Shown piece by piece: positions 1 through 9,560 of a stretch of DNA of 64,000 bases. The DNA is taken from contig CAJNDS010002844.1 of the NCBI GenBank assembly GCA_905221605.1, forward strand, positions 67,501 through 131,500, given 5' to 3'. Numbering within the stretch: position 1 is the stretch's first letter; every line of letters begins with the position of its first letter. The notes under the pieces are model-generated. The model worked only from the letters and a program-made list of their open reading frames with translations. It was not told where the DNA came from and made no database searches. The position numbers and the translations under genes are program-made. The DNA comes from Symbiodinium natans (Eukaryota; Sar; Dinophyceae; Suessiales; Symbiodiniaceae).

Positions 1-2354
1 TTCCATGTCCATCGCCAGCGGATTCACGATGGTGACGAAGGACCACGCCAGAACACCTCCCATAGCCAGCAGGATGAGCACAGCCTCGACCTGCGAGTTG
101 GCCGTGGTCGTGTTGCTTGATGTCGGGGTTCGTTGGATTCACTATGGCGGGTGCATTACATGCACGAAATAAACCCTCCAAAAGCCAGGAATTATGAGGA
201 TATTAAGCGGGCCATGTAAAGATTTCTAAAAAGGCCCCTATTATTTTCATTTGCATGCTGCATCAGCAGTTTTTGCAACGCACGCATACTATTGACAGTA
301 TATCCGCCTTCTCCTTAACGATGATAAGATTACTGTATGCCCGTGTGAACACTATTGTTACTACAACAATTTGTATGGGCGCTTACAACTCTTGCTTTCT
401 TCTTTAAAGCACCCGTACAATCTTCTAGAAATCCTGTATGACTTTAAAATTGTTCCCTTCGCACAATATGATATGATTACACGGCGGTGAGCACAAGGAA
501 AAGATGTGTCTAAGAGCTCTGTCTCTCTCTAAAAATCTCGTCCTGGTTGAGGAGTTTGGGATTTGGGAGGCACCGCATGCCATACAAGCCTGGCTCCGGC
601 GGCGGCCGTACTTGATCTTTATGGCCTCAGTTGCAACTCGACATATCTGCCGTTCGCTTAACTCACATTCGTTCTCTGACGTCTCCCCCTATTGTTGAGC
701 TGATTCAAGATGGCGCGCGCCTGGGGAACTTGTTGATTCGGGTCTGCCAGACCGTTTCTTCCAGAGCCTACATGACAGCGCATTCCCGCATGCCCGAAAG
801 GCCTCAAGGTCTTGGATCTTGATCTGAAGCTTCTTCGGCATCAATGCAGCAAAGACCATCTCCTAGCAACATGTTCCGAGCCCGAGAAAAGGACTCAGGA
901 TGAAGGAATGGTGTGTACGTCGACAGGCTACTGTAACTGTCTGATTCAAAACCTCACAAGAGCTTCACCGGGCCAAGAGCATTCGACACGGCGGCGTGCG
1001 TACATGTATGGACGCCTGAATACGACTGTAATAGCGCAGGTGCAGCCGGAGTTTCATCCACATTTAGAACAGCACCCAGCGCGACTGCGTTTACGATGAG
1101 ATCGCTGATCGACGTGGTGGCACCCAGCCACAGTACGCCTGCGTACCTGAAGAACCAGAATCAGAAAAGCACAAGAAGGCTCCCTGTGACCTTTGGGCTC
1201 CGAAATCTGCATCTGAGAGTGGCCAGGCTGCAGCAGAGCTCCACCGATCGTTGCTCGAAGCAAGCGCACGAAGACATAGGCACCGAACCGGGGCCATGAC
1301 ATGGCCCTAAAACGACCGTCCTGAAACTCCGTCCTGCGACAGGGAATCAAATTTGGCACCGGCGGATTAAGGGTGTCAGGGCTTCAGGTTTATATGAACC
1401 ACCAGGGAAGAGGGCCACTCATCACCCCGAGCTGCACCGCCGTCCTGCGCTTGCGTGGGAGCTGGGTCACTGCTTCAAGCGACAGCCAGATGTTGCGGAA
1501 TTCGTTGGATATATACCTGCAACTCAGGTCACAGGAAGCTGCAAGCCACCGCCGTGCTGGGAGCTCAACTGCTGCCAAGCATGCCAAGCCAGCCAAGCTA
1601 CAGGCACCAGAGCAGGATGCAGAGCATGGCCAGCAATACACCCGTGCGTGAGGCTCCTGCTTGGTCGAAATCGGTCAGATTCCTTAGGCTCTTCGGCTCT
1701 TCCAAATTGCACTGCTTTTCAGGCCTTTGAACCCCAACAGCTACACTGTTGCCGATCTACCGTTCTCTTTTCGGCACATGAAACAATATGAGACAAATAA
1801 GAAAGAGAAAGAAGGAGAGAGGGAGAGAGAGATAAAAATATGAATAGAGATCCTAACGCGTGTTCGCGTGTTTTTCGTGGTCACTGTCGGTCGAGCACAA
1901 GGGGTCTTTTGGGCCAGGAGTCCAGACCAGCGATTTTGGGCCAGGAAACCAGACCAACGATTCTACCTCCATATCCAATTCATCCACAGCTTTGAGGACG
2001 CCCCATTCATCTCTTTTACTCTTGTTCCACAGCCCTGTTCACCCATCACACCTTGAAAAAAACGAAAAGCGACGGACATCACCCGGCAAGCCCGTCGAGA
2101 TGTTGTTTGGGCGAGGCACTGATAGCCCAGGTAGGAATTGATCTGCTTTATCAATGAAGCCTGCAGCAATCTGTCTCGACCAGCGACTTGCAGTCGACAG
2201 ACCTCGTTCCTCCGCCTTCTGGAAACTAAACCCGACATCCAAATCCCCGAGCAGCCTGGTCTGTGGAGAGTATGAGCGCGCCATCACCATTGCAGACTCG
2301 GCTGATGAGGCTCGTACTGGCGAGATCAAGATGCCTCAGATCATCGAGACTTGA
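1..2354 (-). CDS. Multi-pass membrane protein, dinoflagellate-type family, partial (3' end beyond window)
   Basis: Eight minus-strand exons read as one protein: 2354-2256 (or to 2232), 1756-1602, 1516-1426, 1320-1232, 1146-1056, 862-803, 625-590, 90-1 (continues off the edge). Every join keeps phase. Visible motifs in order: SSLDDLRHLDLA, NLEEPKSLRNL, hydrophobic GVLLAMLCILLW, EFRNIWLSLEAV, RLLRATIGGALL, YAGVLWLGATTSISDL, NAVALGAVLNVDE, MVFAALMPKKLQIKIQ, IKIKYGRRRSQ, and a last membrane segment LILLAMGGVLAWSF. The order (helix, acidic NxDE motif, RSQxE before another helix) resembles, from memory, a common dinoflagellate membrane protein family of unknown function. No catalytic motif seen. 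Exons upstream of 2354 probably belong to it; the 5' end is not determined. Confidence 0.75.
589..1425 (-). other. Non-canonical splice donors (GC and GA) in the membrane-protein gene
   Basis: Introns with their first two bases (minus strand): 1425-1321 GT; 1231-1147 GC; 1055-863 GA; 802-626 GC; 589-91 GC. All end in AG and the next exon mostly starts with G. Short direct repeats sit at several exon-intron edges, for example GAGGC at both ends of intron 802-626. GC and GA donors are known for dinoflagellates. The assignment rests on phase and on recovery of a continuous membrane-protein sequence; no transcript was available. Confidence 0.65.
1803..1833. repeat. GA-rich simple repeat, polypyrimidine on the minus strand
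   Basis: An imperfect (GA)n/(GGA) run on the plus strand. Read on the minus strand it is a CT tract about 45 bases upstream of the acceptor TAG at 1759-1757, so it may act as the polypyrimidine tract for exon 1756-1602. Confidence 0.6.
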
Positions 2355-2572
2355 CTGCCGCCCAGCTGGGGTGGGCGGGGGGGGTGGCCCCTTCTTTCGA
2401 ACGTGAGAGGGGGAGCCCTCGGCGGGATGCCCATTCGCTTCACACAAACCCGCTCCAAACGTATACAAAAATCATGACTCAAGGCTTTGCCTATGAGAAC
2501 ATCGCGGCTGGTTCAGAGCCCACGCTTGCTGCGATGCTGAAGTTACGTGCAATTACTGATCTTACCTAGGTC

Positions 2573-2690
2573 CCTCTAGCCTCTAGCCATTCCACGAACC
2601 CGAGCAGCATAGCGTCGTGTGCCACGCTCCTCCGCCAAGCCCGGGCAATTTCGATCCTCAACGGCAGGATTCGGGAGACGACAGTTGAGG
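2573..2690 (-). CDS. Coding-like exon, probably upstream part of the membrane-protein gene
   Basis: An open minus frame reads LPLRIEIARAWRRSV then AHDAMLLGFVEWLEAR, an amphipathic, helix-like composition unlike the neighbouring DNA. A GT donor (GTAAGA) lies just downstream after an in-frame TAG, so the exact donor is unclear. Same strand and spacing as the exons at 1-2354. No family recognised. Confidence 0.4.
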
Positions 2691-2772
2691 GTTTGCGGTT
2701 GGCACAGGCCGGATCCAATGATGATAGAGTCAAGAACCAGGCAGTCAAAAAGGCATACAATCAGCGATCCAT

Positions 2773-2905
2773 TCAATCCGACTCGAGGCGCTGCGTGCTG
2801 AAGGGATCGCCTTGAAACTCGTTGCGCCTGGGTAAGCGGGTCAAGACTGAAAGCTTGGATGACGTCTGTGTTTCCAGGTTGCCCTCGCCAAGCTCGTGCT
2901 CCCAA
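2773..2905 (-). CDS. Coding-like exon, hypothetical
   Basis: Minus frame reads VWEHELGEGNLETQTSS, then KLSVLTRLPRRNEFQG, ending at a TGA after ESD. Acidic and mixed-charge composition with normal codon use suggests an exon whose end may be an unrecognised donor rather than the stop. Likely in the same transcription unit as the downstream membrane-protein exons. Boundaries are approximate. Confidence 0.4.
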
Positions 2906-3015
2906 ACTCCAAAGTTTAGATTGTCTGATAAAACATTATTCCGAAGGTCCGAGGGATACCAAACTTTGCAACGAGCATAAGTTCTGAAAACATTCATGAA
3001 CAAGCCTAGGGTCAC

Positions 3016-3082
3016 CTGTGAAGCGAACTGTGACTAAACGCATCGCAACGTACGCTTGCCACCAAGACTCAGTAGGATCCAA
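3016..3082 (-). CDS. Coding-like short exon, hypothetical
   Basis: Bounded by a pyrimidine-rich acceptor (TTTTTCAG before 3082) and a GT donor (GTGACC after 3016). The 67 bases read LDPTESWWQAYVAM then RLVTVRFT. Two tryptophans and a hydrophobic second half fit a membrane-edge segment. Same strand as the neighbours. Confidence 0.4.
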
Positions 3083-3472
3083 CTGAAAAAGGCTTGCGTG
3101 GCCGCGCTGGCAACCAAGAGGAAACAAGCAATCACCACGTCCTCTGGAGTACAGGGTGCAAGCAGCCTTTCGCACTACACAGAGGAGGCCGAAGTGTATG
3201 TTAGTCGCAAGCTACTCCGTACTTCCGCGTGAGCAGTTGAAGCAGCCGGGCTCAACTTGGACATGCTACGCTGGCTAACATTTGACTTCACCTCAAGCAC
3301 TCGGCTCCAGACTCAAGCGATAACACGCACAGGTGCTGTACAGTCTACAATGCTCTTCACCCTGAGATGACAGGCTTCGGAAAGACAAGATGCGAGCTTA
3401 AGCCCATCAATGAACCTTAAACTTTCACTTTTCTTACTGCTTACTCATTCTTAAAATATCATATCACTGCAA

Positions 3473-3640
3473 TCAGAGGCCCACTGATGGCTGGTTGAGG
3501 CAAGGGGCCAACCAGCCTGCATCTGCGTAGCCCAGCACCAGCACAAGATTCCAGCAAGTCTCCTGTTTGGCCACAGGCTGAGCACTGACAAACCATATAG
3601 CGTGCTCAGTGTAAATCAGAGCGGCGTGCGCTCGTACATT
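3473..3640 (-). CDS. Coding-like exon with hydrophobic segment
   Basis: Minus frame contains HAALIYTEHAIWFVSAQ, KQETCWNLVLVLGYAD and AGWLAPCL, ending at TGA (3473-3475). The middle could be a membrane segment. It continues the minus-strand exon series upstream of the membrane-protein gene; whether it is the same gene is not known. Splice sites not fixed. Confidence 0.4.
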   Translation of the reverse strand, partial: NVRAHAALIYTEHAIWFVSAQPVAKQETCWNLVLVLGYADAGWLAPCLNQPSVGL

Positions 3641-4379
3641 CGTCAGCTCTGTTGACCAACGGCGACGGTTGTTTTGAAGTGGCTCTGGTCGAGAGATGTT
3701 CGAAGGAAACGTACAAAGAAACGGCACACCCGAACCCTGCAGAGCTCCAAGAAGGCCACGGGCTCCATTGGATCTTCCAGAGCAGCATCGGCAGTGGAAG
3801 TGACCTTTGGTGTTCTTGTTTCAACTTCTCAGAATCTCTCTCATCTTCTCTTGAGAATCTAAGAGCGAACCCTTGATGATGTGTCCCGCGGACCTACTCC
3901 CCCAGCCCCCCCTTCCTCCACACATGGCCCCAGGGACGAGTTGTTTCTTCTGCTTCTTTTCTTTGTTCCCTTTCTTCTTTCGCAGTTCTCTCTCCCTTCC
4001 TTCTGAGAGGTACTGGTATGGGCTCGCGTGCTTGCGCCCCGAAGTTCTGCGCCCCTTCACGACGCACTTTGCTAAAACAGCTGGGATTGCTGCCCCACAT
4101 TGCAAGTGAATGATGCTCGAAAGCTGACAAACTGAACCTCGCTTTTTTTGACATGCGCACACAACAACAAAACTTCAACTTTTGTTCTGGGTTTTCAGAT
4201 TTGAAACATGGTTTATCCAAATCCAAGTGTCAAACATGCGGTTTGTGAAGCAGTAGCAGCTGCATGATCAGGAAAAATGGGTTATCAATTGCAACCAGTA
4301 GTAGAGCTAGCAAAAGCAGTTGAGTTCATGTTTGTTGAGCGGGGGGCATTTCCTCTTCTCACATATCCCCTGCCCTTAC

Positions 4380-4458
4380 CGAACCTGAGCAGGCCCACAA
4401 GTTCCAGCATCCCTGCCTCTTCCGTCCACGCATGGCGTACCACTGGCACCACCTCAGG
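4380..4458 (-). CDS. Coding-like exon ending at a strong GT donor
   Basis: Minus frame reads PEVVPVVRHAWTEEAGM then LELVGLLRF and ends at GTAAGG (donor at 4379-4378). Good codon third-position bias and an acidic helix pattern. The start lies somewhere before 4458 and is not resolved. Confidence 0.4.
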
Positions 4459-4597
4459 TGCTAAGTTCAGAGGTAATATCAGGCGTTGGCTCTTTGGACG
4501 TCCCTGTGCTCTCCACCTCAAACTCCCAAGGCAAGGCACGGTGATCTGCTGACCATCCGAGGGGTGCGGTCTGGCAAAGCCTTTCTCCAACACCTCT

Positions 4598-4900
4598 TCA
4601 CGGTTGCCGTGGTTGACGTGGTTGCCGTCTTCCTGCCATAAAAGCTTTACGGAAAAAGTCACGGCATCCGAGCTGCAAATACAACCCGGCAGCCCCAAAC
4701 CGTCGTTCATGGCCCAGCTGGCCCAAGCAGCCCGCTTGCACATGCTTCCACCTAACTTCCAGGGCACACTTTTTGAGTTCTCTTTGGGTCCCATTCCAAC
4801 CATACTCTAAGCTCCACGTGCCCAGCATGGAGGCCAAAGGCCCAAGCTCTCGCTGTAGAAACTCTGGCTCCTCGACCTCGAGATCCCAGTTGAGCCCTGT
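4598..4900 (-). CDS. Coding-like exon, about 100 codons, hypothetical
   Basis: Open from just after a TAA at 4903-4901, preceded by a possible acceptor (AAACAG). Reads DLEVEEPEFLQRELG, LASMLGTWSLEYGWNG, TQRELKKCALEVRWKH and GAAGLYLQLGCRDFFRK. The first half is acidic with aromatic residues and looks genuinely coding; the last dozen codons (QPRQPRQP) come from a small CGG/TTG repeat and may already be intron. No domain recognised. Confidence 0.45.
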   Translation of the reverse strand, partial: TGLNWDLEVEEPEFLQRELGPLASMLGTWSLEYGWNGTQRELKKCALEVRWKHVQAGCLGQLGHERRFGAAGLYLQLGCRDFFRKAFMAGRRQPRQPRQP

Positions 4901-5317
4901 TTAAGCATGGTAAACGCTGTAATCTCTTTGCTGTGGCCATCTGTGGCCCACCGAATGCAGAGCCGGCACTCAAAATGCCAGCTTCTAGTTTCATCCTTGT
5001 GGGAACATACATGTCCTACTCTAATTCTAGGCCTCCATAATTCTACTCATAAGAAGCACGGAGCAATCTGGGAACACATGAAGCACTAGGGGGTCAGAGC
5101 CTCAAGCTGCATCTCAGGTTCAACCTCAACATCCTCCAACCAGCTTGCGCCAGTTCTCCCCACCCAAAACAACCCAGGTCACAACCAGCCAGGTCAAAGG
5201 TGCCTCTGTGCACAACTCGGACACACGTCAGACAAGTCTGAGCCCTTCTGGGCAACTGCTTCATGCTCGTGCCGACTCAGGAGCAGGACAGCAGCGGGCC
5301 AGCACACTGGCACGGCG

Positions 5318-5448
5318 AGGCTCTCAAGCAAAGATTTCTGGCCCGCCTGCAAAAGCGACATGCTCGGCTGAAGGCGCTGCAGCTGCGCCTGCACACTAAT
5401 CTGAAGCATCATGTAGTATCCCCCCAAAGAGGATACCCCAGCATGCAT
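5318..5448 (-). CDS. Coding-like exon, coiled-coil
   Basis: Minus frame reads ISVQAQLQRLQPSMS then LLQAGQKSLLESLA, a heptad-like spacing of Leu/Val with Gln, typical of coiled coils. Downstream codons after about 5318 lose this character, so a donor near GTGCCA is likely. It pairs with the coiled-coil exons at 5562-5863 and probably belongs to the same gene. Confidence 0.45.
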
Positions 5449-5561
5449 TCACTATGTTTTATCAGGAACCATGTACACCCTAACCAATCACCGACCTCTA
5501 AACGTGCAGACGAGTACGTGCTTCTGAGGAGAGCCCAGCATGGGGCAATTGTGGTGTAATT

Positions 5562-5702
5562 GTTCCCCTTGGACTGCGCTGATGGCCGCCCCACTTTGCC
5601 CTCAAGTTTCCTATGCCAGGCCTCAAAGGCATCAAGGCGCTTTGATTGGGCAGTCAGAGCCTGCGCAAGCTCGGCCCTGAACTCCTGGATGGCGGTTTTC
5701 CG
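5562..5702 (-). CDS. Coding-like exon, coiled-coil
   Basis: Reads KTAIQEFRAELAQAL, TAQSKRLDAFEAWHRK and LEGKVGRPSAQSKG. Strong coiled-coil composition (A, E, L, Q, K) and good third-position bias. The frame opens after a TGA without an obvious acceptor, so either the acceptor lies slightly further in or a one-base shift separates it from the next upstream frame. Confidence 0.5.
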
Positions 5703-5759
5703 AGACCGTCACAGCCCTTTCGCGAGACCAAGCTCGCCGTAGGATCACGACCCAAAGCT

Positions 5760-5863
5760 TGGAGGCTTGGACTTGAAACTCTTCAGACTCTTCAGACTCT
5801 TCAGACTCCTGCCGCATACGTCGCTCGAGGTTTGCGATGTTCGTCTCCAGCCTCAGGCTGAAT
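5760..5863 (-). CDS. Coding-like exon with EES tandem repeat
   Basis: Minus frame reads FSLRLETNIANLERRM, then RQESEESEESEEF and QVQASKLW. The acidic run is encoded by a 9-base tandem repeat (plus-strand AGACTCTTC, 5779-5812). Heptad-like start suggests it continues the coiled coil of the two exons downstream. Protein unknown. Confidence 0.45.
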
Positions 5864-6036
5864 ACCGGAGAACGGTCTTCTGGCATCTTGCACAGCCCGT
5901 AAGTTCATACCGCTCCCCCAAGTATGACTTGTCCAAATAGCATCTTTGTAGGAGCATGTCAGGCAGGGCGACACTGACTGTACAACATGGCCGAATGGCA
6001 GGGAGACATATACCACAGACGGATATACAAGAAATT

Positions 6037-6079
6037 ATATATATATATATATGTATCCATACATATATATATATATATC
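6037..6079. repeat. TA microsatellite, interrupted
   Basis: Two (TA)n runs separated by a GTATCCATACA spacer, followed by a TATGTATG tail. Lies between two minus-strand coding-like exons, so probably intronic. Confidence 0.85.
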
Positions 6080-6112
6080 TATGTATGTAGAGTTCATGTA
6101 GGTAAAAGCCCC

Positions 6113-6445
6113 GTGCTTGACCAGGAGCTTCGAGGCCGACATATGCTCCGAATGCTCCGCCAACGCAAAGCACCGCGCAATGGAAAAGAAGGCCCTGTGT
6201 GTAATCCGTGCATTAAGAGGTGTCCAGACAAAAGTGCTCTGCCTCAGCATGTGTACCGGCTTCGGTTGCTTGTCAGTTCCGAGCACTTGGGTATCCACCA
6301 ACGAGAAGAATCCAAACCAGCTTGGACGTTCACCTGTGATCCTAAACAGCTGCCGGTTGCCGAGACCCTCAGGCCAACTCTTGATCTCGCTATCTGGCAT
6401 GTTCCTCAATGCAGGACATGAGAGCATTCTCCACTCGGTTGTCAC
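6113..6445 (-). CDS. Coding-like exon, about 110 codons, hypothetical
   Basis: Continuous minus frame with RNMPDSEIKSWPEGLG, NRQLFRITGERPSWFG, FFSLVDTQVLGTDKQP and RCFALAEHSEHMSASK. Balanced residue use and codon bias support real coding. The frame degenerates into the TA microsatellite after about 6110, where a donor is expected. No known domain recognised. Confidence 0.5.
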
Positions 6446-6712
6446 AGGTCCTGAAAATCATACTCTTGCAAGGCCAAGAGTGTTGGCTTCGATGCATCGA
6501 TCTTTTCCAGGATTCGAGGACCTCGAACCTGCGTCAGGCTTGCTAGTATCTGCTGTCACATCCCTCATCCCTCTGCAGAAGAGATTACGGCACGACTGGC
6601 GGATCAGAGCGGAATGCGCAACACGTATCAGCTGGACATGTCACCGTGACGACCGCACGCTCTATCCTTGCCTCGGCCTGTGATGGCCTCTAGCCACTCT
6701 AGGCTACGCCTT

Positions 6713-7153
6713 CTACAATATCTTGATGCCAAAGAGTTCACTATGTTGACTCAGTGGAGTGGCTGCAAGGACTGCGAAGTGCATCTCCGCCTGCCAGACC
6801 CGGGACCCCATCTGGACTTTCTGCAGGGCGGCATAGAGCTTTTCAGTGACGACCTGCCATGTCAATGAGCTCCCGACATCGCATACGGCGTAACCAACAA
6901 AATGAAACAACTGTATCAACTGTAGCGAGTGTAGAATCATGCCTAAACGCATTAGCATCACACTCAGAACGCATTGATTCGGTGGGCGTCGTGGCTCAAG
7001 ACAAACTTTGGACAACTTTTGGCGGTACCTGGCTGACGCATGCGAATCTCTTGCCTCGTCATGGAGCTGTCGCACAACTCCGAGGAACGTCTTGCCGCCG
7101 TCTAGGGTAACAGCATCCTCAACCTGCAACGCATCGGGCACTCGCGGCTCACG
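6713..7153 (-). CDS. Coding-like region, probably two exons, hypothetical
   Basis: Open minus frame from after a TAA (7156-7154) to a TAG at 6713. Left and right parts look coding: PDALQVEDAVTLDGGK, TFLGVVRQLHDEARDS, SARYRQKLSKV; then VVTEKLYAALQKVQMG and AEMHFAVLAATPLSQH. The middle, about 6870-6985, is hydrophobic and AT-richer and may be an intron ending at the acceptor CATGGCAG just before VVTEK. Helical, soluble-looking protein; family unknown. Confidence 0.5.
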   Translation of the reverse strand, partial: REPRVPDALQVEDAVTLDGGKTFLGVVRQLHDEARDSHASARYRQKLSKVCLEPRRPPNQCVLSVMLMRLGMILHSLQLIQLFHFVGYAVCDVGSSLTWQVVTEKLYAALQKVQMGSRVWQAEMHFAVLAATPLSQHSELFGIKIL

Positions 7154-7348
7154 TTACCAGCTCTAGGACTCCAAGACTCATTCGATCAAAGTGAACGAAC
7201 ATTGCTGCTTCAGTGAGCTAGATAGGAACTATATAGTATACTCGTCATTGCTTTGGCTGGCATATGAGCAAATGATGTTATGGACATTTGTGGACCCTCC
7301 TCTGCCACAAAGAGCCCCGACCCCTCCTAGACATTGCGCGCAATACGG

Positions 7349-7571
7349 ATTCGCGCACTGGGCATTCATGCACTTTGGTCGCGGACTTTGGTCGGGGACT
7401 CGCTACGTGCACTGGACAGCGAACTCGCGCACTGAACGGAGGACTCGCGCACTGGTGCGGTACACACGAGCATCAAGGATTCGCGCGCTGACACGGCCGA
7501 TTCGCGCACAAGCACTGGCGCGGGGATTCACGCATGCTTGCAGCAGATTCACTCACCAGACCATTCGCGCA
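7349..7571. repeat. Degenerate minisatellite, core GATTCGCGCACTGG
   Basis: The core recurs imperfectly at about 7349, 7429, 7442, 7479, 7498, 7526, 7546 and 7562 with variable 13-80 base spacing. It gives a long artificial open frame on the plus strand rich in Arg and Thr, not taken as a gene. Confidence 0.55.
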
Positions 7572-7989
7572 GAATGAAACGCTTCAAGCCCAAAGGAGAA
7601 TAGGTAGAGGAATCTTGGACACGTGCGAAGCCAACGCCATACCATATGGGGAGTTGACGGGTTGCCATACCTTAAGCCGCAGAAGAAGATGAGCGCGCGG
7701 CAAAACGTACTAGAGGCCACCAGTGAGACGTTTCATTGAAGGTACCGCTTTTGGGGTTCGGTGTCGCTTTCTCAAGTAAAACGGACATGCGGGGGTATCG
7801 CTTTTGGGGTAAGGCATCGCTTCCACAGCACATTTGCTATGTCCCGCCCAAAGATACTCAGAGTCGCTCAGATCATGAATGTCAAAGCGATGGGTGTGTA
7901 CACCCTGCGAGTAGCAAGAGACTATGAACGAGAAACCCCGAAAGCAACACAAAATCAAAGGATTCAAACTCGTGCCCATAAGGTTGTAC

Positions 7990-8075
7990 CCCTAAAGGGT
8001 TTTGGGTTTGGGTTTTGAGTTTCGGGCTTGGGCCGGTTTGGGCGCTTAGGGCCCTATGTCCCTTAAGGCCCCTGG
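7990..8075. repeat. G-rich telomere-like degenerate sequence
   Basis: Runs of GGGTTTTGGGTTTGGG and related words on the plus strand. Same type of sequence as the large blocks at 20.6, 24-31 and 37.6 kb. Confidence 0.5.
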
Positions 8076-8162
8076 TGATCTTGAAAAAGGCTCCCAAAAC
8101 CTAAGGGCACAATCTTAGAGGTCCAAGAAGGTCGAGTTGTTTGGGAAACACCGAATTGAGCC

Positions 8163-8405
8163 CTAAAGGAGATGGGCCTCGGCAAACCCTACAAGAAGAG
8201 ACGCTGCTGCCTTTGTAATCGGTGGTGCTTGAACCGCATGCACTTGAATGAAAAGCGCAACGCTTGTATCGGAACACGGCCTCAACACTTTTTTCGGGAG
8301 AAGGGGAACATCACAGACGGCCAACTCCAACCTTGAGGCTGGCCCAGGCGGCCACGCGGAGCGCGCAATTGGCTCCATGAATTTTGGCCCTTCTTGGGCA
8401 CGATG
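8163..8405 (-). CDS. Coding-like exon, hypothetical
   Basis: Minus frame contains EGPKFMEPIARSAWPP, SRLELAVCDVPLLPKK, VALFIQVHAVQAPPIT and AAASLLVGFAEAHLL before a TAG. Composition is protein-like with two mildly hydrophobic stretches. Follows, on the same strand, the exons at 8766-9560. Confidence 0.4.
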   Translation of the reverse strand, partial: HRAQEGPKFMEPIARSAWPPGPASRLELAVCDVPLLPKKVLRPCSDTSVALFIQVHAVQAPPITKAAASLLVGFAEAHLL

Positions 8406-8765
8406 AGGGTGCCGTATGGTAACTAATGGGAAGTCCAAAACGCGACTCTTAGATGGGACTGTGCCAAAATATATTCTCACAGTCTTCTCACAGTCCCAGG
8501 GCGCCTGGACGCCGTCGAGCTTCCAGCCTTCACCGGCCAGCTTTGTGAGATCCCGCTGGTCCCAAAGCCCTTGCAGGGATGAGCCCCAGACTCAGCCAGA
8601 GTAGGGCTCACTTGGCGCAATTGCTCCATGTAATAATGACTATGCTATGCCAGGCGGGCGCTTTACAAAACATTGCATGTCGGCAAATGTCGGCACTTTC
8701 GACCCCTCAATCATAGTGTGTGGACGGCTGGAGAACTTGCAAAATCCATCAAGATCCCGCAAACG

Positions 8766-8960
8766 TCATATCATGCCACTTGAATGTAAAGTCCTCGAGA
8801 CTTCATCCTCACGCCCTGTCACGAAGGGAGAGCGCTTGGAGACTGAACAACGGTCGCATTGCTGGTTTCTAACTTCTACAGAGCTGGCCTCTGGATCGAC
8901 TATGAAGGTCTTCATGGGATGCCATTTCCGGTACTCATCATTCAGAGCCTGGCATGGCGT
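8766..8960 (-). CDS. Coding-like exon, hypothetical
   Basis: Reads ALNDEYRKWHPMKTFI, VDPEASSVEVRNQQCD and SPFVTGREDEVSRTL. Probably follows the exon at 8971-9222; an acceptor CCAG precedes the ALND part. No recognised family. Confidence 0.45.
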   Translation of the reverse strand, partial: TPCQALNDEYRKWHPMKTFIVDPEASSVEVRNQQCDRCSVSKRSPFVTGREDEVSRTLHSSGMI

Positions 8961-8970
8961 GGGTGCAGCT

Positions 8971-9222
8971 TCACTTCGACAACTCGAGCTTTCCCCCAAC
9001 CTTCGTCACCACAGGCCATTTCGTCTTCCAGTCCTCTTCCATCCCAGCAAACCACTGTCGCAGACGCTGCATCATGTGCCATGTGCTGTGATTTGTAAAA
9101 ACCCTTTGGACGATAAACAGAGTCCCCGCGTCCTCACCAAAAACTTGCATCAGGGTCTCCGCGGAGGGCTCCTGTGGGTCGCGGAGCGAGATTTCTGCAC
9201 ACCTGCTCGTGCCTGCACTTTG
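8971..9222 (-). CDS. Coding-like exon, hypothetical
   Basis: Reads RDPQEPSAETLMQVFG, EDAGTLFIVQRVFTNH, MMQRLRQWFAGMEEDW and PVVTKVGGKLELSK, ending at TGA. Good acidic/aromatic balance, clearly non-random. Next exon on the same strand begins about 15-25 bases further on in another frame, so either a very short intron or a frameshift separates them. Confidence 0.5.
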   Translation of the reverse strand, partial: QSAGTSRCAEISLRDPQEPSAETLMQVFGEDAGTLFIVQRVFTNHSTWHMMQRLRQWFAGMEEDWKTKWPVVTKVGGKLELSK

Positions 9223-9390
9223 TCTGGGTAGTTGCGGCACAATGCGCAGGCCCAATGATCATGGCACAGTGACGAACTGCACCGAGCATATTCGTGTACA
9301 GGGTTCAGGGACGTGAGTTGCACAATGTGCAGAATCAATAATCTCATATTCAAAGCAGAGTCAATAACATCAGCATATGAGTTTTGCAAC

Positions 9391-9560
9391 TCATTGCAGA
9401 TGCAGGTTGCCCTCCTCCATTGTGCGGGGCACCAAATTCGAGGAAAGCTCGTCTGCGAGAACATTGTAGGTCATGACCTTGCTGGTGGAAAAAGGAGTTA
9501 CATTCGATTTCAAGGTTTCACATGAGCCCTGATCTCTGGGAACGCAACTGAAGTGCAAAG
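9391..9560 (-). CDS. Coding-like exon with TYNVLADE motif
   Basis: Reads CETLKSNVTPFSTSK, VMTYNVLADELSSN and LVPRTMEEGNLHLQ before TGA. The TYNVLAD word resembles the start of endonuclease/exonuclease/phosphatase (CCR4-like) domains, but the following residues do not clearly fit that fold and the exon is short, so this is only a hint. Confidence 0.4.

Noticed and set aside
6517-6545. GGACCTCGAACCTGC as a tRNA T-arm on the minus strand
   Set aside because: Loop is too long and no A-box or anticodon arm is found at the right distance.
6992-7001. GTGGCTCAAG as a second spliced-leader relic
   Set aside because: Only the last nine bases TGGCTCAAG match; about that much is expected by chance in this window and the ATTTT part is missing.
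7191-7577. 128-codon plus frame
   Set aside because: It is made by the GATTCGCGCACTGG minisatellite and is Arg/Thr-rich without ordinary protein composition.
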